From Bryobacteraceae bacterium (GTDB lineage Bacteria > Acidobacteriota > Terriglobia > Bryobacterales > Bryobacteraceae), in NCBI GenBank assembly GCA_025929455.1, contig JAICMB010000021.1:1-14337 (forward strand): a DNA stretch of 14,337 nucleotides. The letters are read 5' to 3'. Shown in pieces: positions 1 through 6,828 of the stretch; the first letter of the stretch is position 1; each line of letters opens with the position of its first letter. Made by a program: the position numbers and the translations under genes. Under the pieces are notes generated by a model. The model had not been told where the DNA came from. It ran no database searches and saw nothing but the letters and a program-made list of their open reading frames with translations.

Positions 1-681
1 CTCGGCGTGGGCGATGGCGTCTACAACTCCGCCGATCCCCGCTTAGGTACAGCGCCGCATGCATGGTTTTCACTCACCGCGGCCGCTTCCAATTCTCTCG
101 AGCTGCCGCGCCTGCCTGGCAGCCGGCGTGAACTCCTGAATACCTCCCAAGCGTGGGGCGGCGCCGCTTCGTTTCTCACCGGCTTCGATGCCTCGCTCGC
201 CCGCGTTCGTGCGGAGCTGAGCCGCGGGCCGGCCGTGGTACACATTTCCGCCCATGTTATGCAGCCGCCGGGGCGTCCCGGTGACGCCGTGGTGCACCTC
301 GGAATGGATCGGCGGAGGCGCCCCGACATTCTGACGGCCGCCGATATAGCGGCGCTGGACGTGCCAGGCTCCCTTGTTGTGATGGATGGCTGTAGTTCCG
401 GAACCGCCGGCGCACTCACCGGGTCTGGCGTACAGGGCCTGACGCGCGCTTGGCTGATCGCGGGCGCCCGCGCCGTAGTAAGTTCGCGATGGCCCGTTCC
501 CGACGACAGCGGCGAAATGTTCACTCCCTTTTACCGCGGCTTGCGCCACCGTGCGGCCGCTGGAATTTCCGGCGACGCGGTAGCCGCCGCGCTGCACGAC
601 GCGCAATTAGAAATGCTCCACTCCGGAACCTGGCGGTCCGATCCGCGATTCTGGTCCGGATTTTATGTTCTGAGCCGGTAG
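1..681 (+). CDS. CHAT-domain (caspase-like) protein, 3' part only
   Basis: This is the C-terminal 226 residues of a gene whose start lies before the window; the frame is open from base 1. The visible part looks like a CHAT domain (caspase HetF associated with TPRs), a clan CD cysteine-protease fold. It opens with the GDGVYNSADPRLG segment typical of the domain. The candidate catalytic His is in HISAH (codon 253-255) and the candidate Cys is in MDGCSSG (codon 391-393), each after a hydrophobic strand as expected for the dyad. The end, with FWSGFYVL, is also typical. Many CHAT proteins carry N-terminal TPR repeats, but none can be seen here because the 5' part is missing. An ECF sigma factor gene follows 65 nt downstream on the same strand. 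Fold assignment is fairly sure; substrate is unknown. Confidence 0.85.
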   Translation, partial: LGVGDGVYNSADPRLGTAPHAWFSLTAAASNSLELPRLPGSRRELLNTSQAWGGAASFLTGFDASLARVRAELSRGPAVVHISAHVMQPPGRPGDAVVHLGMDRRRRPDILTAADIAALDVPGSLVVMDGCSSGTAGALTGSGVQGLTRAWLIAGARAVVSSRWPVPDDSGEMFTPFYRGLRHRAAAGISGDAVAAALHDAQLEMLHSGTWRSDPRFWSGFYVLSR

Positions 682-746
682 AACCGAAGATAATTAAGCG
701 GACGGAGAGCCGCACATCCAAAAGCTGGATTTCGACAGAGGACGAC

Positions 747-1475
747 ATGGTAGCTGCTCAACAACTGACAATACAGGGCGTTATGGCCCCAAGCGCTATG
801 CAAGAACAGCCACAGGCGCCGACACAGCAGGCCTCCGGCGCGGCCCCCGAAAACCCCGATCCCGCCGACAGCTCTTCGAATTGGACCGAGCTGGTCAATC
901 GCATCCGCACGGGCGAGCCGTCCGGCATGGAGGACTTATACAACCTCTTCTCGCGCGGCGTGCGGTTCTATTTCTGCCGCCAGCTCGGGAATCAGGAGCT
1001 TGACGACAAGGTTCACGACACCTTCGTCATCGTCGTGCAAGCCATTCAACGCGGCGATTTGCGCGACCCGGAGCGGCTCATGGGTTTCGTGCGGACCGTG
1101 ATTAAGCGGCAGGTAGCTGCCTACATCGATTCGGCCGTGCACAGCCGCCGCGACGAGCTCGACCTCGAACTCGGAACTGCGGTTGCCGATTGCCGCCGCA
1201 ATCCCGAGCAGAACGCCGCCCTGCGCCAAAAGATGGAAATTATGCGCAAGGTCATGGCCCACCTGAGTGCCCGCGACCGCGAGATCCTGACCCGCTTTTA
1301 TCTCTACGAACAGCCGCCGGAACAGATCTGCGAGGAGATGGACCTCTCCGATACCCAATTCCGGCTGTTGAAATCCCGCGCCAAGGCCCGTTTCGGCGAG
1401 ATCGGCCGCCGCAAACTGCAGCAAAAAGGTTTGATACGCTTTTTCGTGAGAGATTCTTCTTCCCCCGAGCACTAA
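747..1475 (+). CDS. ECF-type RNA polymerase sigma factor
   Basis: This is a 242-residue sigma-70 family factor of the extracytoplasmic-function type. Region 2 spans about residues 46-130, with the usual DDKVHDTFVIVVQ and FVRTVIKRQV segments that contact core polymerase and the -10 element. Region 4 spans about 165-215, with LSARDREILTRFY and a helix-turn-helix ending in FRLLKSRAKARF. The first 45 residues are Gln/Pro/Ala-rich and look disordered. The frame is open much further upstream, to about 450, but that part overlaps the CHAT gene. I chose the ATG at 747 because AGAGG (737-741) lies 5 nt before it; a second Met at 783 is possible. The gene directly downstream encodes a membrane anti-sigma factor, its likely partner. 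Confidence 0.9.
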   Translation: MVAAQQLTIQGVMAPSAMQEQPQAPTQQASGAAPENPDPADSSSNWTELVNRIRTGEPSGMEDLYNLFSRGVRFYFCRQLGNQELDDKVHDTFVIVVQAIQRGDLRDPERLMGFVRTVIKRQVAAYIDSAVHSRRDELDLELGTAVADCRRNPEQNAALRQKMEIMRKVMAHLSARDREILTRFYLYEQPPEQICEEMDLSDTQFRLLKSRAKARFGEIGRRKLQQKGLIRFFVRDSSSPEH

Positions 1476-1530
1476 GATTGCAGAACCTTAAGGCGACGGA
1501 GGCCAGTGCTCGCCAAAAGGGAGGCATATT

Positions 1531-2151
1531 ATGGGCGAAGGATTACACACACACGTCGCGGAGGACGTGTTGGAAAAGCACGCTCTCGGTCAACTTTCTG
1601 AAGCGGAATGCGAACCCGTCGAGGAGCATTTGCTGCTTTGTGGACCCTGCCAGGAGCGTTTCCAGTTTCAACTCGACTTTGTTTCCGCCGCAAAATCGGT
1701 CATGCGCGAGAACGAATTGCGTGACAGGCAGCTTGCGCGGCAAACACGTACTAACCCGAAACCGTGGTGGATGGCCATTCCAGCCGCCGCTGCCGCGATG
1801 GCGATCGTCGTTGGGGTGGTTTACCAACAGTCGGGCCGCCAGCAGGCACCGCATTCCGCCGAGCTGTCACTGACGGCCATGCGCGGGTCGGAACCTGTGG
1901 CGCATCTGCCGGCCGGCTCCTCTCCCGCCATTCTCACCCTGGATGCGTCCACGCTGCCGTTCCGCAACGCGTACGTTATACAGGTGGTAAATTCATCCGG
2001 TGCGGAGGTCTACCGCACTGCAGCCACACCGGCGAAGCAGTTCGCCGTCACGATACCGAAAGCGCTCAACCGCGGCGCGTACTGGGTCCGGGTGCTCGAT
2101 ACCGCTCCGGGCAACGAAGTACTGCTCGAATTCGGCTTCGCGGCTGAGTAA
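1531..2151 (+). CDS. Membrane-anchored anti-sigma factor with zinc-binding motif
   Basis: This 206-residue protein probably binds and holds the sigma factor encoded 55 nt upstream. Residues about 10-45 resemble a zinc-binding anti-sigma (ZAS/zf-HC2) domain: GQLSEAECEPVEEHL is followed by H33-x3-C37-x2-C40. Residues about 79-98, starting WWMAIPAAAAAMAIVVG, form one transmembrane segment, so the N-terminus would be cytoplasmic and residues 99-206 outside the membrane. The outer part looks like a small beta-rich domain (alternating strands such as AYVIQVVNSSG and YWVRVLDTAPG), which I cannot assign to a family; it may sense a signal or contact a partner. The ATG follows a strong ribosome binding site, AAAGGGAGG at 1516-1524, 6 nt upstream. 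Release by cleavage or by signal binding is not decidable from sequence. Confidence 0.8.
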   Translation: MGEGLHTHVAEDVLEKHALGQLSEAECEPVEEHLLLCGPCQERFQFQLDFVSAAKSVMRENELRDRQLARQTRTNPKPWWMAIPAAAAAMAIVVGVVYQQSGRQQAPHSAELSLTAMRGSEPVAHLPAGSSPAILTLDASTLPFRNAYVIQVVNSSGAEVYRTAATPAKQFAVTIPKALNRGAYWVRVLDTAPGNEVLLEFGFAAE

Positions 2152-2172
2152 GGTTCGTTCGTCTAGTCAGAA

Positions 2173-3294
2173 TCAACGGGCGGGTGCGGTTGGCGCACCC
2201 GCTTCGTTTTGTACTCCGTCACTTAGCGCCGCCGGGTTGTATACGTTGCGCGGGTTCCACAGCAGAAAGCCCACATACCGCTCACCCAGCGCGTCCTTTG
2301 TCGCCTGAATCTGCGCGTGCACCATGGCTGGTGTGTAGTCCGCTCCAAGATTGAATTCCTGAAGCCAGGGCCGCAATTTCACTCGGCTCGTCGGCACACG
2401 GTGCACCGCATCGGGCCATAGCCGGACACGCGCCGCATCGAGCGAAAGTCGCACGACCTCATACGGATGATCCGCGGGTTGTGCGAAGCCCGCAAACCCC
2501 TTCGCATAGTGCGACGGATACACCATCGGGCACAGATAATCGAAATACGGCGCCGCATCTTCGATCACCTGCCCAATGCCTAAATCGTCGTGCCGCACCG
2601 TCGTCAATCCGAACAAGTCGGCGGAAATCGGGACGCCTGGAAATTGCGCGCGCATATACTCGAAGAATTTGCGCAGTACGGCACGTTTTTCCGGATTGCG
2701 GCCGCTCCCAGGGAAGGACATCTCGCTCAGAATGCCATCCGAAGGGAAACGCACGTAATCGAAATTCAACTCATCGAAGCCGTGCTCGTAGACCTCGCGC
2801 CCGATCGCGGCATTGTACGCCCAGGCTTCACGCGCGCCCGCATCCACCCAGCTCAAGCCCTTGCGATCCTGCCATAAGGGACCGTCCGGCGTATTCCGGT
2901 GCACAGCGTCCCCCGGTCGCGCCGCCGCAAACCGCGGATCTTCGAAAACCGCGATGCGCGCAATGACATAAATCCCTGCTTCGTGCAGACGCGCTGTGAG
3001 CACATCGAGATCGCGGATTGCTCGGATAGAGGCGTGCTCGCGGACGACCTCCGGCAGATTGGATTTGTAACCAAGCGTGCCGGTCGAATCCTTAACATCG
3101 ATCACGACCGCGTTCAGGCCCGCGCCGCGCAGTCGCAGCACTTCCGCGATCCTTGTCGATTCACCCGCCGACCAGAAGCTCAGGTACACGCCCTTGAATA
3201 CCGGCGGTGGAGGCAGATGATGCGGAACCCGCACGGGATTGCTTGCAAATGCCGGCAGCGCCAGAAACGCGAGGACCGCAATTGGAGCGTTCAC
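2173..3294 (-). CDS. Exported putative glycoside hydrolase-like protein (DUF4015 type)
   Basis: This 373-residue protein resembles the DUF4015 family, predicted TIM-barrel glycoside hydrolase-like proteins. Residues 1-18 look like a signal peptide (hydrophobic core, then AFAS), so it is probably secreted or periplasmic. The family's opening strand is clear: GVYLSFWSAGE at 35-45, then GLNAVVIDVKDSTGTLGY at 59-76. The barrel continues with IYVIARIAVFEDP (108-120), DELNFDYVRFPSDG (174-187), ISADLFG (223-229), YFDYLCPMVYPSHY (250-263) and a final FLLWNPRNVY strand. Acidic residues in DELNFDY and ISADLFG are the likeliest catalytic ones; the substrate is not known to me. It starts with GTG at 3292-3294, overlapping the TGA stop of the upstream PEBP gene, so the two are probably translationally coupled. 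Confidence 0.8.
   Translation of the reverse strand: MNAPIAVLAFLALPAFASNPVRVPHHLPPPPVFKGVYLSFWSAGESTRIAEVLRLRGAGLNAVVIDVKDSTGTLGYKSNLPEVVREHASIRAIRDLDVLTARLHEAGIYVIARIAVFEDPRFAAARPGDAVHRNTPDGPLWQDRKGLSWVDAGAREAWAYNAAIGREVYEHGFDELNFDYVRFPSDGILSEMSFPGSGRNPEKRAVLRKFFEYMRAQFPGVPISADLFGLTTVRHDDLGIGQVIEDAAPYFDYLCPMVYPSHYAKGFAGFAQPADHPYEVVRLSLDAARVRLWPDAVHRVPTSRVKLRPWLQEFNLGADYTPAMVHAQIQATKDALGERYVGFLLWNPRNVYNPAALSDGVQNEAGAPTAPAR
2180..2210 (+). terminator. Intrinsic terminator-like hairpin after the anti-sigma gene
   Basis: Arms GCGGGTGCG (2180-2188) and CGCACCCGC (2194-2202) form a perfect 9-bp stem with a 5-nt loop, followed by TTCGTTTT. It lies 28 nt after the anti-sigma stop and inside the last codons of the convergent gene on the minus strand. 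The T-run is interrupted, so efficiency is uncertain. Confidence 0.6.
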
Positions 3295-3785
3295 TTGCGC
3301 CCGTACCGCCCCATGTAGCGCGCCTCTTCGAGCACGTGGCCGCGGATCGCGTCGTCAAACGCCTGCCGCTTGGCGCCCGCATGTAACGCAAGCCGCACAT
3401 CCAGCGCGAATAAAACAAATTCGTAGCGGTGCGTGCCGTGGCCCCGAGGCGGGCAGGGTCCGCGGTAATCGGTGGTTCCGAAGCCGTTCGTGCCGCTCTC
3501 GGCGCCTCCCGCCGGCCTGTATCCCTCGACGAGGGCATGCGCCGCCGGCGCGACGTCGTACAAAATCCAATGCGTGAAGGTTCCGGACGGCGCGTCCGGA
3601 TCTTCGATAATGAGCGCGAAGCTCTTCGCGCCCGGCGGAGCGCCGCTCCACTGAATCTCCGGCGAAACATCCGCCCCGTCGCAAGTGAACCGCGCCGGAA
3701 TCGCCGCGCCGTTTCCAAACGCGCCGATCGTGAGTTGTAATGCCATGACAAGTAGCACTGTTCCCAGCGCCAGTCTATCAAACAT
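3291..3785 (-). CDS. YbhB/YbcL-type Raf kinase inhibitor-like protein (PEBP family)
   Basis: This protein of up to 164 residues belongs to the phosphatidylethanolamine-binding protein family. The family anion-binding pocket is visible: EDPDAP (61-66), THW (71-73), GPCPPRG (109-115) and THRYEF (118-123); TCDGADVSPEIQWSG near residue 34 is also typical. Bacterial members have no firmly settled function; ligand binding or effects on signalling are proposed. The start is uncertain. The ATG at 3785 gives a hydrophobic N-terminus (residues 5-19) that could be a signal sequence or anchor, but there is no ribosome binding site and no clear cleavage site. An ATG at 3746 gives MALQLT, where cytoplasmic homologues often begin. 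Its stop overlaps the next gene's GTG start. Confidence 0.85.
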   Translation of the reverse strand: MFDRLALGTVLLVMALQLTIGAFGNGAAIPARFTCDGADVSPEIQWSGAPPGAKSFALIIEDPDAPSGTFTHWILYDVAPAAHALVEGYRPAGGAESGTNGFGTTDYRGPCPPRGHGTHRYEFVLFALDVRLALHAGAKRQAFDDAIRGHVLEEARYMGRYGRK

Positions 3786-3904
3786 TCAAATTTATGTCTG
3801 TCACTTTTCGTAATGCTTTTTGCGCTTGTCTAAGTGCAGCGCGACTGTACCGCGTAGTTCGGTCCCGCTGACTACCTACAAGACCGCATCGCGGAGGATG
3901 ACTC
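3786..3904. promoter_or_regulatory. Divergent intergenic region
   Basis: These 119 bp separate the divergent PEBP and 626-residue protein genes and must hold promoters for both. I see no convincing -35/-10 pair. On the minus strand CATAAA lies 5 nt before the upstream ATG of the PEBP gene, which also lacks a ribosome binding site; a leaderless transcript is possible but speculative. On the plus strand GGAGG (3893-3897) is a good ribosome binding site for the ATG at 3905. Confidence 0.35.
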
Positions 3905-5785
3905 ATGACTTACATATTCAGAGGACGTTTGTGTGGCTACATCTGTGCGCAGTGCCCCGAACCGCTCGCGGGTATCGTCGTCCGGCTGTATCGTAGCCGT
4001 ACCGATCAGAATGTCACGGCACTTGCTACCGCGTCTGCCAAAGACACGTTCGCTATCTTGACCGGCGAGCAGGTTAAGGCAAAAGCGGGTTCGCTTCTCG
4101 CGGAAACCACCGTGGATGACAACGGTAATTTTACGTTCGAACTGGCGGACAAGCTGCCCTACAACGGCGAAGCGTTCGAGATAGATGTCTACTGCGGAAC
4201 GGTGCCGCACTTGAAACCGGGACCGAAGCCGCCGGCGCCCGTGCAGGCCTCCGTCACCACCCTACAGCCCGCCTGGAAACGCTCGGAGAATCAGGCTGTC
4301 GCCGTTTGGGAATACTGCATTCCAACCCGCTACTGGTGTCTGATCCGCGGACGTCTGGGAGCCTGGACCATTTGCGGCATGGTGCGCGATTGCAAAACCA
4401 AAGCGCCCATCGCGAACGTGCGTGTGCTCGCATTCGACGTGGACTGGTTGCAGGATGATCCGCTCGGCTCCGCACTCACGGATGCGGCCGGAAAATTCCG
4501 CATCGATTACACCGTCTCTGATTTTACGAAAACACCGTTTTCGTTCCTCAACATTGAATGGGTCGGCGGTCCCGACATATACTTTCGTGTCGAGACACCG
4601 GGCGGCACGCCATTGCTGGTCGAACCGCGCACCCGCGGCCGCGCACCCGATCGCGAAAACGCCGGCCCGTGCTTCTGTGTCGATCTCTGCATCGAAGGCG
4701 GCGTTCCGCCACAGGGCAACCCGACTCCGCTGTTCACGCACGTCGGCCAATATCACGTTGATCCGATCTACGGCGATTTCACAGCCGATGGCCTGACTAC
4801 GGCCGGCAATCTCGCTTTCACCAGCACAATCCCACTGCGCGGCTTGTTGCCGAACGGAGACGATCCCGATGCGCTCGAGTATCGCTTCCGCATCGGCGAA
4901 TATAGCGGCGGCATATTGGGCGCCGTTTCCGACGTAGACGCCACGCGTATCGCGCCCACGGTCATCGGCCAACTCGAATACTTCGACTTCACGGGCGTTG
5001 GCTTCGTTTTGCGCTCCGCGGACTACTGGGCGAACAACCCCGGCGCTCCGGTGACGACCATTCACCGCGACGGCATGCCGGATATCAACGTACAGCTGAA
5101 CCAACCCGTCAAACCGGGCGGCTGGATCGAAGTTCCCCGGCAAAACAACTTGTCGCCCAATGCCGAAGGGCTGTACGTCGGCGGATTCGTCGATATGGCC
5201 CGGCTAGACACGACGAAGATGACCGTCGACTCATTCGACGTCACAGCTCCAACGTTGCTGAAGGCAGGGGACGCCGTGCCCGCCGCCGTGAAGCCGCCCG
5301 TTCACACCTACAAGATCTTTTTCGAAGCACGAAAAGTCGGAATCGTTGCACTGGTTTCCAGCAACGCGCGCGACCAAATCACGTTTTCGAACACCTCGTA
5401 TAAGCAACAACACCATCCCGACTGGGCCGGCTTCGTCAACACGCAAACGCCGGTCGCTCTGATCGACGTGAAAGAGTTAATGACGAACGGCTGTGGCGGA
5501 ATCGGGAATCACGTCCATGTATTACACACGGTGTTCCATCCGTACACCGGCAGCGTGACAGTTTATCTGGAAGGTCCGACTCCTCCGCCGCTGCCCGCGC
5601 CCATCAACCCGCCTATCGCTCCCGACGGAGAATCGTCATCCGGATCTGCCGGGCACGACTTCGACCTGACCGCCAGCCCGAAGTGCGCTTACATCGCGTG
5701 GCTGCGCGTAACGCTGCGTCTGACCGTCGGCTACGGACCCATTCCGCCCGACTATTACGATCACGTGGCGTTCTGCAAAGTTTAG
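3905..5785 (+). CDS. Cysteine-rich protein with transthyretin-like beta domains, function unknown
   Basis: I do not recognise a function for this 626-residue protein. Residues about 5-97 and 153-232 each resemble a transthyretin/carboxypeptidase-regulatory-like beta sandwich. The first has PLAGIVVRLYRS and later ETTVDDNGNFTFEL; the second has GMVRDCKTKAPIANVRVLAFD and later LTDAAGKFRIDYTVSDF. The rest (about 275-626) has no family I can name and includes HHPDWAGF (503-510) and a proline-rich stretch at 558-573. There are 14 cysteines, including C10-x3-C14-x2-C17 and C256, C258, C261 in GPCFCVDLC. No signal peptide or membrane segment is seen, which is unusual for such a composition. The ATG has GGAGG 7 nt upstream. 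A hairpin follows the stop. An adhesin-like, assembly or binding role is possible; none is demonstrated. Confidence 0.7.
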   Translation: MTYIFRGRLCGYICAQCPEPLAGIVVRLYRSRTDQNVTALATASAKDTFAILTGEQVKAKAGSLLAETTVDDNGNFTFELADKLPYNGEAFEIDVYCGTVPHLKPGPKPPAPVQASVTTLQPAWKRSENQAVAVWEYCIPTRYWCLIRGRLGAWTICGMVRDCKTKAPIANVRVLAFDVDWLQDDPLGSALTDAAGKFRIDYTVSDFTKTPFSFLNIEWVGGPDIYFRVETPGGTPLLVEPRTRGRAPDRENAGPCFCVDLCIEGGVPPQGNPTPLFTHVGQYHVDPIYGDFTADGLTTAGNLAFTSTIPLRGLLPNGDDPDALEYRFRIGEYSGGILGAVSDVDATRIAPTVIGQLEYFDFTGVGFVLRSADYWANNPGAPVTTIHRDGMPDINVQLNQPVKPGGWIEVPRQNNLSPNAEGLYVGGFVDMARLDTTKMTVDSFDVTAPTLLKAGDAVPAAVKPPVHTYKIFFEARKVGIVALVSSNARDQITFSNTSYKQQHHPDWAGFVNTQTPVALIDVKELMTNGCGGIGNHVHVLHTVFHPYTGSVTVYLEGPTPPPLPAPINPPIAPDGESSSGSAGHDFDLTASPKCAYIAWLRVTLRLTVGYGPIPPDYYDHVAFCKV

Positions 5786-5798
5786 CCGCGAAAACATA

Positions 5799-5829
5799 GG
5801 AGGCAGCCAGTCTCGGCTGGCTGCCCTCC
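5799..5829 (+). terminator. Strong hairpin downstream of the cysteine-rich protein gene
   Basis: GGAGGCAGCCAG (5799-5810) pairs with CTGGCTGCCCTCC (5817-5829) with one bulged C and a 6-nt loop. It begins 13 nt after the stop codon. There is no T-run on the plus strand, so it may be an imperfect terminator or a 3'-end stabiliser rather than a classical intrinsic terminator. Confidence 0.5.
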
Positions 5830-5858
5830 GGTCCAGTGTTTGCGCGGGGCGCTCGCGT

Positions 5859-6806
5859 GTGACATTCTGGACTCTTCACATGGTCCAGGGACTCCTTCTG
5901 CATTCGGTCAGTTATTCCGGCTCGTGGGGGCAGGCCGCGCTATCGCTCGACGCGTTTATAGCGAAAGCCGCCGCGCTGGGTTTCGATGGCGTGGAGATCA
6001 TGGCCAAGCGGCCGCATTTTTCATTGCTCGACTATGGCGAGGACGAGATCGCGCGCCTGCGCGACCACTTGGGCGCGAACGGAGTCAAACACGCCGTAAT
6101 CGCGGCGTACACAAACTTCACGGCAGATCTCGAGCACGCCGAAGTTCCCCACGCGGAAATGCAGATTCACTACGTAACGGAACTGGCCCGCGCGGCGGCA
6201 GCGCTCGGTGCATCGTCGATTCGCGTATTCACCGCGTATGAGCATCCGGCGGCGCCATATCAGCGGCAGTGGAACACGGTGGTGAACGCGCTACGCGAAA
6301 CCGCGCGCCGCGCCGCGGACCACGGCGTCGTGATCGGTGTACAGAATCATCACGACATCGCGGCGGATTTCGAAAGTCTCGATTGTCTGCTGCGTGAAGT
6401 CGACCACCCGAATTGCCGCGCCATGTTCGACGCTTGGGCTCCCGCGCTTCATGACGCCGACATCGCCGCGGGGGCACGTTTGCTCGCGTCGAAAACGGTG
6501 CACACAACCGTCGCGAATTACCGTCTGTTGCCGCGCTTCCGTTATGTTCCGGACCTCGTCAATTATGAACGCAAGCAGGACCGTGCCGCCGCGGTTTCAA
6601 TGCAGGAGGGCTTTATCGATTACCGCGCGTTCTTCGATGCGCTGCTCGGCGCCGGATTTACAGGTACAGTCGCGTACGAGATGTGTTCGCCCCTCGCCGG
6701 AGGCGGAAACGAAGCGAATCTCGATCGCCACGCACGGAGTTTTCTCGATTATATGCGCGCGTACATGCCGGAGCACGAACGCGCCGCCGCGGTGAAGAAC
6801 GCGTGA
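5859..6806 (+). CDS. Sugar phosphate isomerase/epimerase-like TIM-barrel protein
   Basis: This protein of about 315 residues resembles the xylose isomerase-like TIM-barrel family (AP endonuclease family 2 / sugar phosphate isomerase-epimerase). Strand-helix units are visible from LDAFIAKAAALGFDGVEIM (30-48) onward. Probable metal and substrate residues are E46, the GVQNHHD segment (160-166), D191 in MFDAW, H215 in KTVHTT and E274 in VAYEMCS. At 160-164 many relatives have a Glu (IENH-like), whereas here it is Gln162, so the metal site may differ. The start is uncertain: GTG at 5859 has only a weak G-rich element upstream, and an ATG at 5880 has none. It follows the cysteine-rich protein gene by 73 nt with a hairpin between. 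The exact sugar substrate cannot be told. Confidence 0.8.
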   Translation: MTFWTLHMVQGLLLHSVSYSGSWGQAALSLDAFIAKAAALGFDGVEIMAKRPHFSLLDYGEDEIARLRDHLGANGVKHAVIAAYTNFTADLEHAEVPHAEMQIHYVTELARAAAALGASSIRVFTAYEHPAAPYQRQWNTVVNALRETARRAADHGVVIGVQNHHDIAADFESLDCLLREVDHPNCRAMFDAWAPALHDADIAAGARLLASKTVHTTVANYRLLPRFRYVPDLVNYERKQDRAAAVSMQEGFIDYRAFFDALLGAGFTGTVAYEMCSPLAGGGNEANLDRHARSFLDYMRAYMPEHERAAAVKNA

Positions 6807-6823
6807 ACCGCGCGGCGGCGCGT
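6779..6823. terminator. 13-bp perfect inverted repeat at the convergent gene ends
   Basis: Arms 6779-6791 and 6811-6823 (ACGCGCCGCCGCG and its exact complement) are separated by 19 nt that contain the TGA stop of the isomerase-like gene (6804-6806). The convergent catalase gene ends 6 nt beyond the right arm. The plus strand has TTTT at 6833-6836 after the stem. A shared bidirectional terminator is the likeliest role. Confidence 0.5.
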
Positions 6824-6828
6824 ACCGG

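Noticed and set aside
450..746. N-terminal extension of the sigma factor frame
   Set aside because: It lies largely within the CHAT coding region in another frame, is Arg-rich low-complexity translation, and the ATG at 747 has a good ribosome binding site.
3161..3781. 206-codon minus-strand frame in another phase over the PEBP gene
   Set aside because: Arg/Ser/Ala-rich translation typical of a wrong frame; the PEBP frame has all family motifs.
4262..5143. 293-codon open frame antisense to the cysteine-rich protein gene
   Set aside because: It mirrors the codon pattern of the real gene in GC-rich DNA, has no ribosome binding site that I can see and no recognisable motif.
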